Assembly: GCA_963662155.1 (NCBI GenBank)
Contig: OY759274.1
Coordinates: 19,363,060 to 19,427,059, forward strand
Direction of reading: 5' to 3'
DNA: 64,000 bases
From: Lamellibrachia columna
Taxonomy: Eukaryota; Annelida; Polychaeta; Sabellida; Siboglinidae
Shown here: one piece after another, positions 14,201 through 23,147 of the stretch
Position numbering within the stretch: the stretch's first letter is position 1
Layout of the letters: every line of letters starts with the position of its first letter
Notes under the pieces: generated by a model
The model's input: the letters and a program-made list of their open reading frames with translations, nothing else
What the model was told of the DNA's origin: nothing
Database searches by the model: none
Position numbers and translations under genes: made by a program

Positions 14201-17200
14201 TTATTATTAATAATACCTTAGTTACTCATGCTGAATGTGGTGTTGTATTCTACTTTTATTAATATGGAATTTTAACTGTTTGTTGGATATAAAATATTGA
14301 AATATACTGATGAATTGCTAACATGATTTAGTTGGGTGGCTCCCACGATAGCGACATTTCATGTAGTATCATGAATTTTGCATGTTATGTTCATATGAGA
14401 AGATAGGTCACATAAATATGTATTTCAATAACTTTTGAAGTAGAAGGCAAAAACAAAATGTAGGAGGCCCGTTAATATGAGTGCCAAAGTGAGCCCACAC
14501 GCAGCCCCCACAAAGCCCACATGCAGCCCCCACCACCTCCAATGTTGAACAAACACATAAAGTGGTCAATGTTTGCAAAGGATTTTCAATTATTCACTAT
14601 CAAAAAAGTGGATAACTCCTGAGACTGAGGAAATGATCAGGTGCTATTTGAAAACATAATGACAGTTAAATAAACCACACAGGTAAAATGTCAAAGGGCT
14701 ACTCACTGCTGCTGTATCAATTACACAGCCCCCATTTGAAACATTTTTGCTTAATAAAAAATATAAAGGTTCTACAAAGTATGTCAATTCTTTTGTTTTG
14801 TCATTGTGCAAATTCCCCTATTATTGCCCACAAACATGTCAACTGATAAAGTTTACAATTTTGCCAGAAATAATATAATAGAATTTCATAGCAGTAAGAT
14901 TGCTCATCATCCTGTTTTGTTCTCGGCAAGAGCGACAAAGAGTTTCTGTCGCTTTGACATTTCAAAGTCAAATGTATTAACATAGGGTAACAGATGAGCA
15001 GGCGAGACAAGTAGACTGCTTGCGGCCTCTAGAGAGTAGTACAGATTGCATAAGTTTAACAATGTTAGTAGATGTTGCACTTCAGGCCACTTGGAGACGC
15101 CGACCGCCTCTTAATGAGAATGCTGAGTTAGGGTGAGTAGCACAGTTACCACCCATTGGAAGTTAGGGTCAGTAGCACAGTTACCACCCATTGGAAGTGA
15201 CTTGTGAGGGCATGTAGACATGTTAGACCACTCACATAGACATTTTAGACCAATCAGATAGACATGTTAGACCACTCACATAGACATGTTAGACCACTCA
15301 CATTGACATATTAGACCAATCAGATAGACATGTTAGACAATTCACATCACATAGACATGTTAGACCACTCACATAGACATGTTTGACCACTCACATAGAC
15401 TTGTTAGACCACTTATAGATGTGTTAGACCACTCACATATATACATATCAGATCACCCACATAGCACAGACATGTTAGACCACTCACATAGACATGTTAG
15501 ACCATTCACATAGATGTGTTTGACCACCAACATCAACGACCACCCACCTGTTGGTAGTGACTTGTGAGGGCGCGTGCAAGGCGGAGGATGTTGACGTATC
15601 GACGCTGCGTGTCACGAAGGATCTCTATCTGAGACTCGAGTTCGGCATCGACCGTGCGTGAACTACGACCCAGCTTCTCTGAGATGATCTGCCGTGTGCA
15701 TTTGTAGGTGTTGATGGACCAAGCTTTGAGGGAGTCCAGCTTGGAGGCTGCCGTCCCCGTGGGGCTGGTGGGAGCGAGTCGCAGAGGGGGTGTGGACGCG
15801 GTCCCGGGACTGCCCAGGGACACGCTGCTGGGGCTGGGTGCGCCGTTCTGCTCTGTGTTTGACAGTGAAATGTTGGATGGAGGCACCGCTACAAGACAGA
15901 GCATATGACTTGAGACATCAACACCAAGACAGGGTCTCAATGAATGATTCATCTGTCCTAGAGAGCAGGACTAATGTTTTATACGTATATGTACATACTA
16001 AGTGTGCGAATCACTGCATGTGCTGGGGCAACAACAAACAATTACATTTCGTTTATGCTGATTTTTTATTAATTAAAATGACGCAGAATTTGTCATTGGC
16101 AATTACAATTCTGAAACATAATTTGTTAGAACCTAGAAGTATTACACATAAAGACGAAAATAGTTGAGGAAGCTACCTCCATCCTCTTGGTGCATCCCCA
16201 CTAAATTGCTATTAAGTATTAGCATCTAGTAGAGCCATTGTCATTACCAGACCAGCATTGATGGAGTGATTACACCACAAATATAATCGATTATGATTAC
16301 AAATACTGTTAAATGTATGAGTATGATTACAATCATGATTACATTCAGGAATATAACTGACGTGATGAAATAAGTAAAACGTTATACTATTTCTGTCACC
16401 ATTTAATAATAATGCTTTGATTATGCATATTTTCCCCACAATTATGGACAAGCTTCGACGTGACGTCACTGATGACAGGGAAGTGCAACGAGACTGGGAC
16501 TTTCCATTCATTCACCGTACCGTTGACAGCGATGGCGGTTGTTTAGAAGCGAGTATCACAATGGCTTATCGTGCGGAATTTGGTTGCACTGCAACCAGTA
16601 ATAACAGAGCAAGATGTAGTTGGTTTAGGTTCCCTACGGAGCCAACTTTGATAAAGAAATGGCTCGCAGAAATGAAGCGTGCAGACTACATTCCGTTGAA
16701 ACACAGCTGGCTTTGCTCGATGCACTCCGAGAAAACTTGTTTGATCGCGACCTGGCGAAGATGGCAGCCCTTGACTGGGGTGGGAGACAGGGTGGAACTC
16801 ACCTGGTGGGAGACTGGGGTGGGAGACAGGGTTGGACAGACCTGGTGGGAGACAAAGTGGGACTCACCTGGTGGGAGACTGGGGTGGGAGACAGGGAGGG
16901 ACTCACCTGGTGGGAGGCTGAGGTGGGAGACAGGGTGGGACTCACCTGGTGGGAGTCTGGGGTGGGAGATATGGCGGGACTCACCTGGAGGGGTGGGAGA
17001 CAAGGGTGGGAGACAGGGTGGCACTCACCTGGTGGGAGACTGGGGTAGGAGAGAGGGTGGTCCTCGTTGCCCTTCAAGGACATGCTTCCACCATGCACTG
17101 GGCCACTGATGTCGTTCATGTTCGGTCCAGCCTTGAGCATCTCCTTAAGGTCGCGTTCCAGAGTGTTGTCGTCATCTCCCACGGTGTCAGACTGGTGGTG

Positions 17201-17221
17201 GGGCAGTGCATTCTGGGCCAT
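2104..17221 (-). CDS. ARFIP: Arfaptin (ADP-ribosylation factor interacting protein), spliced gene
   Basis: Arfaptins are crescent-shaped BAR-domain dimers that bind GTP-loaded ARL1, ARF and RAC1 and PI4P at the trans-Golgi, where they shape secretory carriers. The coding exons on the minus strand are 17221-17029, 15888-15548, 13373-13241, 12529-12436, 11199-11025 and then either 7000-6839 or 2256-2104. All junctions are GT/AG and all phases fit, giving 362 codons with the canonical last exon (365 with the alternative one), the usual family length. Residues 1-113 are polar and Ser/Pro-rich. Residues about 114-133 ([18 protein letters not shown]) match the PI4P-binding amphipathic helix. The BAR helices follow, with the hallmark runs [28 protein letters not shown] and YDAYRTDLE. 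Four or five of the exon junctions lie inside tandem arrays. One gene is seen, so assignment to vertebrate ARFIP1 or ARFIP2 is not meaningful. Confidence 0.95.
2249..2695. repeat. 48-bp array copying the acceptor of the arfaptin canonical last exon
   Basis: Each unit holds ccttcacctacacaaa, that is, on the gene strand tttgtgtag/GTGAAGG, the acceptor and first exon bases. There are about 9-10 copies, some shortened. Confidence 0.92.
3085..3660 (-). other. Unassigned GC-richer block, possibly a solo LTR
   Basis: The block differs in base composition from its AT-rich surroundings. It has a TATA-like box on the plus strand (ggtataaatagg, about 3389) and AATAAA (about 3622) some 230 bases later, the order found in LTRs. 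A 129-codon minus frame (3073-3462) has no recognisable motif. No partner LTR or target duplication was established, so the strand is arbitrary. Confidence 0.2.
3661..5213. other. AT-rich intron, nothing recognised
   Basis: Intron between the two alternative arfaptin last exons. No coding frame, repeat array or known element was recognised. Two short tggcgcca palindromes (about 4645 and 5066) have no evident meaning. Confidence 0.5.
5214..5255. repeat. (TA)n microsatellite
   Basis: About 42 bases of alternating TA with one phase break, in the intron between the two alternative arfaptin last exons. Confidence 0.9.
5335..5960. repeat. 13-bp and 38-bp tandem repeats
   Basis: Three to four copies of atatgtatgaac-type units (5343-5387) precede about 13 degenerate copies of a 38-bp unit with cattccatcatcacactgca and tgaataaacacaaacata. 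Confidence 0.85.
5961..6838. other. Sequence 3' of the alternative arfaptin exon
   Basis: This would be 3' UTR if the alternative exon is used. AATAAA (minus strand) at 6071-6076 and 5964-5969. Otherwise nothing is seen. Confidence 0.4.
6839..7000 (-). CDS. ARFIP: Alternative last exon of arfaptin (diverged C-terminal BAR helix)
   Basis: After acceptor ctactcag (7001-7005 region) the frame reads [20 protein letters not shown], then [20 protein letters not shown], and stops at a TAG at 6839-6841 (53 codons). It aligns position by position with the canonical last exon [15 protein letters not shown]..., sharing the L-F/L-L-H-x-A-V core and the -F-x-V/I-x-x-x-P end, and it enters in the same phase 0 after LDENK. 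It lies between the preceding exon and the canonical last exon, so the two are mutually exclusive terminal exons. AATAAA signals in the right orientation occur at 6071-6076 and 5964-5969. An old exon duplication that is no longer used is the alternative reading. Confidence 0.72.
   Translation of the reverse strand: MSVSQRNLFLLHKAVCEHTASNHAQVDAITRHFRVQPPNGVTDTVAESPRLGK
7007..7162. repeat. About 20-bp minisatellite, left part
   Basis: Units like gtgcaaacacacattacagg start six bases upstream (gene sense) of the alternative arfaptin last exon. The array is interrupted by the TIR element 7163-8196 and resumes after it. Confidence 0.8.
7163..8196. mobile_element. About 1.03 kb non-autonomous element with TIRs and 8-bp target duplication
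   Basis: The ends are catacaagttaagt and the complement of acttaacatgtatg (one mismatch in 14). Both flanks carry GTGCAAAC (7155-7162 and 8197-8204), and the element interrupts a minisatellite whose unit otherwise reads GTGCAAACACAC. An 8-bp duplication is typical of hAT transposons. No transposase frame is seen. Inside are a cccggga-rich hairpin near 7185-7245 and a 46-bp, four-copy repeat at 7997-8160. Confidence 0.6.
7997..8160. repeat. 46-bp tandem repeat inside the TIR element
   Basis: Four copies with ccaatttatgtacaattctc and tgatatcccgaacccc-like parts. Confidence 0.75.
8197..8490. repeat. About 20-bp minisatellite, right part
   Basis: About 14 copies of gggcacaaaaacaaattaca-like units, the same family as 7007-7162, with higher internal identity. 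Confidence 0.85.
9305..9690. repeat. 32-bp tandem repeat
   Basis: About 12 copies of a unit with cactgactcacggcacactg and caagcatgcagt, in the arfaptin intron. Confidence 0.92.
9775..10445. repeat. 53-bp tandem repeat
   Basis: About 12-13 highly similar copies with ttacagtcatgcagtcagac and atggaacaagacagtcactg. The gcatgcagtcactg motif is shared with the neighbouring 32-bp array, suggesting a common origin. Confidence 0.92.
11025..11199 (-). CDS. ARFIP: Arfaptin exon (residues 254-312), BAR helix
   Basis: The exon reads [19 protein letters not shown] and onward to [18 protein letters not shown]. The donor (AACAAG/GTGAGA) follows 11025. The acceptor (gtccccag) at 11200-11201 is the proximal member of about 31 tandem copies that carry the acceptor and the first 12-13 exon bases. 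Confidence 0.95.
11187..12165. repeat. 31-bp array copying an arfaptin acceptor
   Basis: About 31 nearly identical units contain, on the gene strand, gttgtccccag/GGTGGAGTATGAC, the acceptor and first 13 bases of the exon at 11199-11025. Long open frames seen here are repeat artefacts. Confidence 0.95.
12436..12529 (-). CDS. ARFIP: Arfaptin exon (residues 222-254), BAR helix
   Basis: The 94-base exon reads [20 protein letters not shown] followed by [10 protein letters not shown]. It matches the NFFxSSxNTLxxKTMxDTL signature of arfaptins. The acceptor is at 12530-12531 and the donor (ACCAG/GTAGGG) follows 12436. The acceptor with about 10 exon bases is repeated about three times just upstream (to about 12660). 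Confidence 0.94.
12520..12660. repeat. About 70-bp repeat copying another arfaptin acceptor
   Basis: Three diverged copies of cactgtttcag/GAGCACTGAA (gene strand), the acceptor and edge of exon 12529-12436. Confidence 0.8.
12800..13260. repeat. About 50-66-bp array copying an arfaptin donor
   Basis: About eight units counting the exon itself. Each has the exon edge (ATCTCTAAGAATGGAGAGAC-like, then CTCATTG) followed by GTGAGTT. Confidence 0.92.
13241..13373 (-). CDS. ARFIP: Arfaptin exon (residues 179-222), BAR core
   Basis: The acceptor gtttcag is at 13374-13375. The exon starts [12 protein letters not shown] and ends KNGETLIG, split after the first base of the Gly codon. This is the best-conserved stretch of the family ([11 protein letters not shown]). 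Its 3' end and donor (CTCATTG/GTGAGT) are copied about seven more times into the following intron (12800-13240). Confidence 0.95.
13385..13625. repeat. About 16-bp minisatellite next to an arfaptin acceptor
   Basis: Units like cgcaccactgtgacac, about 14 copies, start some 30 bases upstream (gene sense) of exon 13373-13241. Confidence 0.85.
13640..15110. other. Arfaptin intron, nothing recognised
   Basis: AT-rich sequence without arrays or coding motifs. Short frames on either strand show no family signature. Confidence 0.5.
15120..15540. repeat. 22-bp minisatellite adjoining an arfaptin donor
   Basis: About 14 degenerate copies of tagacatgttagaccactca. At its far end (15150-15215) is a partial copy of the exon edge and donor region (tggaagtgacttgtgaggg). 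Confidence 0.8.
15548..15888 (-). CDS. ARFIP: Arfaptin exon (residues 65-178): Ser/Pro linker, amphipathic helix, first BAR helix
   Basis: The exon begins after the acceptor cttgtag at 15889 and ends HYQQ/gtgggt at 15548. The first half is low-complexity Ser/Pro/Thr. The second half carries the amphipathic helix ([16 protein letters not shown]) and the first BAR helix with [19 protein letters not shown]. It is GC-rich compared with the AT-rich introns. One or two degenerate copies of its 3' edge plus donor occur near 15150-15215. Confidence 0.93.
16420..16775 (+). pseudogene. THAP-domain fragment, probably from a DNA transposon
   Basis: From 16561 the plus strand encodes [40 protein letters not shown] and [15 protein letters not shown]. 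These show the THAP zinc-binding pattern with F-x-F-P, the invariant W and C-x-x-H. The expected first zinc ligand Cys is Arg (CGT), one base from TGT. The frame then runs into an arfaptin intronic repeat. The flank at 16423-16535 is shared with 25505-25600. It lies antisense within an arfaptin intron. Confidence 0.6.
16780..17040. repeat. About 36-40-bp array copying an arfaptin donor
   Basis: About seven units carry on the gene strand AGTCTCCCACCAG/GTGAGT, the 3' edge and donor of exon 17222-17029. Confidence 0.9.
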
Positions 17222-17222
17222 G
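17029..17222 (-). CDS. ARFIP: Arfaptin exon with start codon (residues 1-64)
   Basis: The acceptor (ccttgcag) ends at 17223 and the ATG is at 17221-17219, one base into the exon, so an untranslated exon must lie upstream. The encoded [20 protein letters not shown] corresponds to the conserved acidic N-terminal block of arfaptins. The exon ends after ...YPSLPPG at a donor (CACCAG/GTGAGT) at 17029. This donor is the first of a row of copied donors running down to about 16785. Confidence 0.88.
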
Positions 17223-17884
17223 CTGCAAGGTCTGCAAACACGCATGCCAAATGTGAATGTGGTAGCACAGTCGGACTGTCGATCAAGAGGTCACTAAAAG
17301 TTGTTGGCCCCTTCTACCCGGTGTCTACGCCATGGCAAGAAAAATACCCCAAAGGGAAAACCTGTTGTGGATTCACAGAGCCACCGGTCTCAACAATAGT
17401 GATTTCTTACGATGTAAGGGTATCAGAATAAGAATGGTGCTACTGCAAAAAACATTGTTCATGACACTTACACACAGGTAGGTCTTCAAAGTAACATCTG
17501 CTAATACTGTCATGTGTCTGCTGGAGTCCACCCAGTGAGCAGGCTGTGTCTGGCTGACAGGACACGTAGCAGCCGTGTCTGCTGTATTCAGCATGGTGTT
17601 GTGTGGTTATATATGTTGTGGAGCCAACCATGGGCTGTCAGTTCTGCATTCCCTCAAGCCTTTGCATTTGTTTGTGTGGCCAAAGTCAAGTCTGACAGCC
17701 CATAAGAAACATATGAACAGCTTGCTGTGCTGCTTTGAATGTGAGGTAGCAACTAACCATTGTACTGTTCCATAGATGTTGCATAGATTACATTTGTCAT
17801 GTATTTGATTACGTGGCATTTTAAAATCATGATTACTTGAAAATATTTAATTACTTGAAAATATTAAATTTATTACAATTGATT

Positions 17885-18300
17885 GGTGCTTATCAAATAC
17901 GATACTTATATAGCGCCACAATCACCAAGTACTCCATGGCACTGTACAATAGTCTAAAAATGAATATATATAAAACTCAACTATAACACAACTAAAAGTA
18001 TACATGGAATTAAACAGCTATAATAATAAATTAAATCAAATTAAGGGCAATACAACTAAAAGTATACATGGAATTGAGTAATTAAAATGATTATTAAATA
18101 AAATTAATGCAGGTAAACATACCTCAGGAAATACAGGTTAACAGGTATACACCTGCTAAAAAAGACAGGTCTTTAACTGCTGTTGAAAAGTGGCACAGTT
18201 GTCACATTTTCTGATATTAGAAGGCAAACCATTCCACAACTGCTTGGTACACATTATTCTAGTGTCAAGGCCTGATACACATATGTTCGATTAAGTTTCT
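17885..18300. mobile_element. Candidate dispersed repeat (cttatatagcgcc type)
   Basis: The start (atacttatatagcgccacaa, then ccatggcactgtacaat) has the form of a very common animal interspersed repeat ending. Similar phrases recur at 62100-62540 and 63310-63360 (cttatatagtgcagtatcca, then aaagcggtttaca). No coding frame is recognised. Confidence 0.4.
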
Positions 18301-19155
18301 TAAGTGCCAGATGTTGTAAATGCACATAATGTTACCTTAAGTACTTCCAAGAAATTCCCTTCCAAGGTTATAACTTTAGAATTTGCTTATAATTTAGCTC
18401 CACTAATATACAAATGTTTCATAATTGCAAAGGAGTTATCCCATATGAGGGAGAATATATGTTGTTTGGGTTGGAATATGGCTAAACTTCTTCATTACAA
18501 AAGGGTTTAAGCCTTAGAATTAAAGGGAATGCTTTTGTTACCATTTATGACATTATATCAATAAAAATATTAATATAGGATGATTTCCGGTTCCGGTTCA
18601 GGTGCACAAGCGTACGTAGTAACAGCTGCTCAAAATCTAAATCCTAACTAACCATTCAAAGTTCTTTAACTAATAGTTCAATTTATAGCACAAGTCAAAC
18701 TAGATACTGTTAACAGTACCAAAAATTAAATAACTGCTACCTTCTAGGATTCCCAAAATAACTTTAACTTAGAAATTGAATTTTTCCCGCCATATTAAAG
18801 TAAACAAAGGAAAAAAGAACCCCAAGCAACGCTCCACATACAAAACTTAGACATAGGAAATTAGCTACACATAAATATTAGTTAGACAAAACACTAGAAA
18901 TTAGTTAGACACAAATACATCTCTTCAACCGTCCTGCACATAATCTTGACATTATACTAATTCGGCCCTTTCATCAAGGCAACTCAATATACCCAGAGTC
19001 GCCCTGGGTATCACTCTTCATTTCTGTTACTCTTTCTCCCAGCACTGCCTTGATCCCTTGCACAACACTTTAATATATATATAAGCAATAAAAAAAGTTA
19101 CTCCAACTTAGTCTTAAAGTAGACATAAAATAAATAAAACTAAAGTAGCCAGGTT

Positions 19156-20094
19156 ATGGCAAGTAAAAAAAAACCAAGGACAAAAAGTAAAAATGACTCT
19201 GTATGGATGACCGATGATGATGACGTATGGATATGCACAGGGTGTAAAAAAAATTTCAAAGGACCAAACCACAAATTGTTGGAATGTGAATATTGTGACA
19301 AACATTATTGCATCGAATGTGTGGAAATAACTGATAAAGAATACAAAGTCATGACAGATAAAGCACAAATCCACTGGTTTTGTCCACCATGTGACACAAA
19401 AGTAATGAAAAACTTGAAAAATGAAAAAAGCTGCGAAGAAAGGTGTCAGAAGTTCCTTAAGAAAGTGGAAGAGAGAATCATTGAACTAGAGAAAGAAATC
19501 AGAACCAAAGTGGATGAAACAAGAGTCTTCGAAATGATCAAAGAAGCTAAGTTGGAAAAAAACCCAAGCAAAGTCATCAGCCCAAATGAAGTTAAGGAAG
19601 TCGTACAAATTCAGGTAAAAGAACAGAACATGGAATCAAAAGACAGAGAAAAAAGACTCAACAACGTAATAATTTTCAACTTACCAGAATCTACATCACA
19701 ACTAAAAACTACGAGACAACAACATGACAAAGAACAAATTTTAGAAATGTGTACAGAAATAAACAATAACTTCACAGACACTGATGTCACAGAAACGCGG
19801 AGGCTTGGGGAAGCCAAGGAAAATGCAACTGGTCCCAGACCAGTTCTAATCACTTTAACGCATATTGACAAAAAACGAACCCTTCTTCGAAGGTTCCATC
19901 ACATCAGAGAAAATGACAAGTTCAAAAACATAAAAATTTATCATGACAAAACTAAACAAGAAAGGGAGGAATCAAAAAAGCTATATGAAGAAGCAAAGAG
20001 GCAGGAAGCTGCAGACAAATCGGGGGAATACCTGTACAGAGTCAGGGGTCCACCATGGGAGAGAAAAATAAGAAAGATAAGGAAAAGCCAGTAA
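19156..20094 (+). CDS. CR1-like ORF1 protein: PHD-type zinc finger plus RRM-like domain
   Basis: This 312-residue protein is expected to bind element RNA as a chaperone. Residues about 25-80 form a PHD finger (WICTGCKKNF, CEYCDKHYCIEC, HWFCPPC). Residues about 85-150 are Lys/Glu-rich and probably coiled coil. Residues about 165-250 (NNVIIFNLPES, then ETRRLGEAKENATGPRPVLI) resemble the RRM-like core of LINE ORF1 proteins. The end is a charged helix. It overlaps ORF2 by 40 bases in another frame, suggesting reinitiation or a similar translational coupling. Confidence 0.82.
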   Translation: MASKKKPRTKSKNDSVWMTDDDDVWICTGCKKNFKGPNHKLLECEYCDKHYCIECVEITDKEYKVMTDKAQIHWFCPPCDTKVMKNLKNEKSCEERCQKFLKKVEERIIELEKEIRTKVDETRVFEMIKEAKLEKNPSKVISPNEVKEVVQIQVKEQNMESKDREKRLNNVIIFNLPESTSQLKTTRQQHDKEQILEMCTEINNNFTDTDVTETRRLGEAKENATGPRPVLITLTHIDKKRTLLRRFHHIRENDKFKNIKIYHDKTKQEREESKKLYEEAKRQEAADKSGEYLYRVRGPPWERKIRKIRKSQ

Positions 20095-23000
20095 AGACTA
20101 CACCTAGAGTGACGTATGGTAAAACAAATGTTAATAAAAATAATCTTAATGACATAGGCAACATTCTGTGTTTTTATACCAATGCTGACCAACTAAGGAA
20201 CAAGCAAAATGAATTTGAACAAAGAATTAAAGAACTGAAACCTCACATAATAGCAATTAACGAGGTAAAACCAAAAAACCCCAAATGCACTGTAACCATA
20301 CCAGAATTTTACTTAGAAGGCTATACATTGTTCTCCAAAAATATAGAAAATAATGAAGGTAGGGGTATTATAATATACGTCTTAAATTCCCTATACGCAG
20401 AAAATATAAACCTGGTCTCAACCTTCAAGGAATGCTTATTTATAGAAATTAAACTTAAAAATAAAACCAAACTTCTCTTTGGATGCATATATAGGAGCGA
20501 TGGGGGGTCAGAAGAAAATAACGCAGAACTTCTAAATATGATTAGATCCACATCAGGACTTAAATATTCACACATTGTAATTACAGGAGATTTCAATCTC
20601 CCTGATATTAACTGGAAACATTGGACGACCAAATCAATTAACCCCAGCAACCTAAATTTTAAATTTGTAGAATGCCTTAGAGACACATTCATGTATCAAC
20701 ATGTCTCAAATCCCACCAGAGGACGAGGCACAACTAACACAAACCTTTTAGATCTGATTTTATCAAACGAAGAAGACAACATAGGGGAAATAGAGTACCT
20801 CAGCCCTCTAGGAAAAAGTGACCACTGTGTCATTACATTCAATATTTTGTGCAAAGTTATAACAAATAAATACACTAAAAAACGGAAGCTATTTAATAAG
20901 GCAAATTATGAAGGAATGAGGAAAGAGTGTTCAGATATAAATTGGGAAGAGAAATTTAAAGACTGTAAAGACAACGTTAACGACCAATGGGAAATCCTTA
21001 AAACAGTACTTAGATTATTAGAAGATAAATACGTACCTCAAAAAGAAGTTTCAAATTACAGAAAGGGAAATTTCCCCCTGAATGCAAACACCAGAAAACT
21101 GATTAGACGTAAAAATAGACTATGGACAAGATACATTGAAACAAGGGATGGGACAAAATATCTAGAGTATTGTAAAAGCAGGAATAAAATCCGAGCTTTA
21201 ACCAGAAAGCTCCGAAAGGAGTTTGAAAAAAATTTAGCCATTCAAACTAAGAAAAACCCTAAAGTCTTCTGGAACTATTATAAATCAAAAACTACAGTTA
21301 AACAAGGAATTGGGGAACTGAATATAGACCACACAAATCCGAAATCCCAAACAACAACTGAAGACGAAGAAAAAGCAAATATTCTTGCCAACTACTTCTC
21401 CAGTGTATTCACTACTGAACAGACAGGGTCTATCCCAACTACACCCAAAGTAAACATTAAATTAGCAATGGATGAGCTAAAAGTAACTGAAAACATAATA
21501 TTACTAACATTAAAAGAACTTAATATAAGCAAATCGCCTGGCCCTGATGAAATTGGTGCCAGATTACTAACTGAGTTGTCAGAAAATATCTGTCTCCCAT
21601 TACAAAAAATATTTGAAACATCTATAAAAACATCAAGTATTCCCGATGAATTGAAGGATGCCAAAATATCAGCAATATATAAAAAAGGAAACAAGAAATT
21701 AGCTTGCAACTACCGTCCAATAAGCCTAACAAGTGTAGTTTGTAAATGCATGGAAAAAATTATTAGAAATCACATCATCAGTTACATGAAAGTCAATGGT
21801 CTGTTCAGTCAAAAACAATATGGTTTTATCTCTGGCAGATCAACAGTTCTCCAACTAATTAAAATACTAGATGAATGGACCTCAGAAATGGATAAGGGAA
21901 ATTACATAGATGTTATTTATATGGATTTTCAAAAGGCTTTTGATACTGTGCCACATACAAGACTAATAAGTAAATTAAAAAGTTTTAACATTAGGAATGA
22001 TTTAGTTAATTGGATTGAGGCATTCATCACAAATAGACGACAAAAGGTAGCAGTAAATGGAAAAGAATCAAACTGGCACAAAGTAACATCAGGGATACCG
22101 CAAGGATCTGTCCTAGGACCCTTACTGTTTGTTCTCTACGTAAACGACCTGCCTGATTTAACTAAATCCAATACATTCCTGTTCGCTGATGACATTAAGA
22201 TATTTAGAGCCATAACAAATAAAAATGATCAGGATATACTACAACAAGATTTAAGTATCCTAGAACAATGGAGTGACAAATGGCTATTAAAATTCCACCC
22301 AGACAAATGTAAACACATGGAAATTGGAAAAAATAATATAGGTGAAAATGAATATTTCATGACAAGTAATAATGTTAAACATTCACTAGCCACCACAGAT
22401 AAGCAAACTGACTTAGGTGTAATTATCGATTCAAAATTGTCATTTGATGATCACATAAACCAAGTGGTAAATAAAGCAACCAAAATGACAAAAATAATCC
22501 GAAGAACCTTCCAATTCCTAGACACACACACTTTTTTGCCACTATATAAGACAATGGTTAGATCTCACCTAGAATATGCCATAGCAGTATGGTATCCATA
22601 TAAGATAAAACATAAAGTAGCAATAGAAAACGTCCAGAGAAGGGCCACAAAAGAACTTCCTGGTATGAGGGATTTATCATATATAGAAAGACTAAAATTA
22701 CTGAAGCTACCCACATTAGCATACCGAAGGCTAAGAGGAGACATGATAGAAGTCTATAAAATAATGCACGAATTGTACGATAATGAATCTGCACCAAACC
22801 TCCTGAAATGGGAGGATGTCACACTTAGATCAGGAAATAGAGGGCACTCCCTTAAAATATTTACCCAAAGAGCAAAAATAAATTTAAGAAAAAATGCATT
22901 CCCTCTTAGAGTGGCTGAACCATGGAATAGTCTCCCAAACTCTGTAGTACAAGCTAGATCAATTAACGCATTTAAAAACAAATTAGACAAATTCTGGTCT

Positions 23001-23147
23001 ACCCAGGCAATAATATATGACTATGAATCTCCTTTAACAATAACTAATGGAACCGGAAATTATGATATAAAAATATTTGATTCTGAAGATCTGATCATGG
23101 AGGAACCAACTGGATCCTGCGATCAGAATCGTCATAAGGTATCATAA
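20055..23147 (+). CDS. CR1-like ORF2 protein: AP-type endonuclease and reverse transcriptase
   Basis: This 1030-residue enzyme would nick the target DNA and copy the element RNA. An endonuclease/exonuclease/phosphatase domain occupies about residues 15-250, with NEVKP, TGDFNLPDINW and GKSDHCVI. The reverse transcriptase lies at about 470-760, with SKSPGPDEIGA, NYRPISLTSVVCK, DFQKAFDTVPH (about residue 624), GIPQGSVLGPLLF and the catalytic FADD (about residue 709). The C-terminal part has VRSHLEYAIAVWYPY. No frameshift or stop is seen and all visible catalytic residues are present, so the copy could be recent and functional. Confidence 0.9.
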   Translation: MGEKNKKDKEKPVKTTPRVTYGKTNVNKNNLNDIGNILCFYTNADQLRNKQNEFEQRIKELKPHIIAINEVKPKNPKCTVTIPEFYLEGYTLFSKNIENNEGRGIIIYVLNSLYAENINLVSTFKECLFIEIKLKNKTKLLFGCIYRSDGGSEENNAELLNMIRSTSGLKYSHIVITGDFNLPDINWKHWTTKSINPSNLNFKFVECLRDTFMYQHVSNPTRGRGTTNTNLLDLILSNEEDNIGEIEYLSPLGKSDHCVITFNILCKVITNKYTKKRKLFNKANYEGMRKECSDINWEEKFKDCKDNVNDQWEILKTVLRLLEDKYVPQKEVSNYRKGNFPLNANTRKLIRRKNRLWTRYIETRDGTKYLEYCKSRNKIRALTRKLRKEFEKNLAIQTKKNPKVFWNYYKSKTTVKQGIGELNIDHTNPKSQTTTEDEEKANILANYFSSVFTTEQTGSIPTTPKVNIKLAMDELKVTENIILLTLKELNISKSPGPDEIGARLLTELSENICLPLQKIFETSIKTSSIPDELKDAKISAIYKKGNKKLACNYRPISLTSVVCKCMEKIIRNHIISYMKVNGLFSQKQYGFISGRSTVLQLIKILDEWTSEMDKGNYIDVIYMDFQKAFDTVPHTRLISKLKSFNIRNDLVNWIEAFITNRRQKVAVNGKESNWHKVTSGIPQGSVLGPLLFVLYVNDLPDLTKSNTFLFADDIKIFRAITNKNDQDILQQDLSILEQWSDKWLLKFHPDKCKHMEIGKNNIGENEYFMTSNNVKHSLATTDKQTDLGVIIDSKLSFDDHINQVVNKATKMTKIIRRTFQFLDTHTFLPLYKTMVRSHLEYAIAVWYPYKIKHKVAIENVQRRATKELPGMRDLSYIERLKLLKLPTLAYRRLRGDMIEVYKIMHELYDNESAPNLLKWEDVTLRSGNRGHSLKIFTQRAKINLRKNAFPLRVAEPWNSLPNSVVQARSINAFKNKLDKFWSTQAIIYDYESPLTITNGTGNYDIKIFDSEDLIMEEPTGSCDQNRHKVS

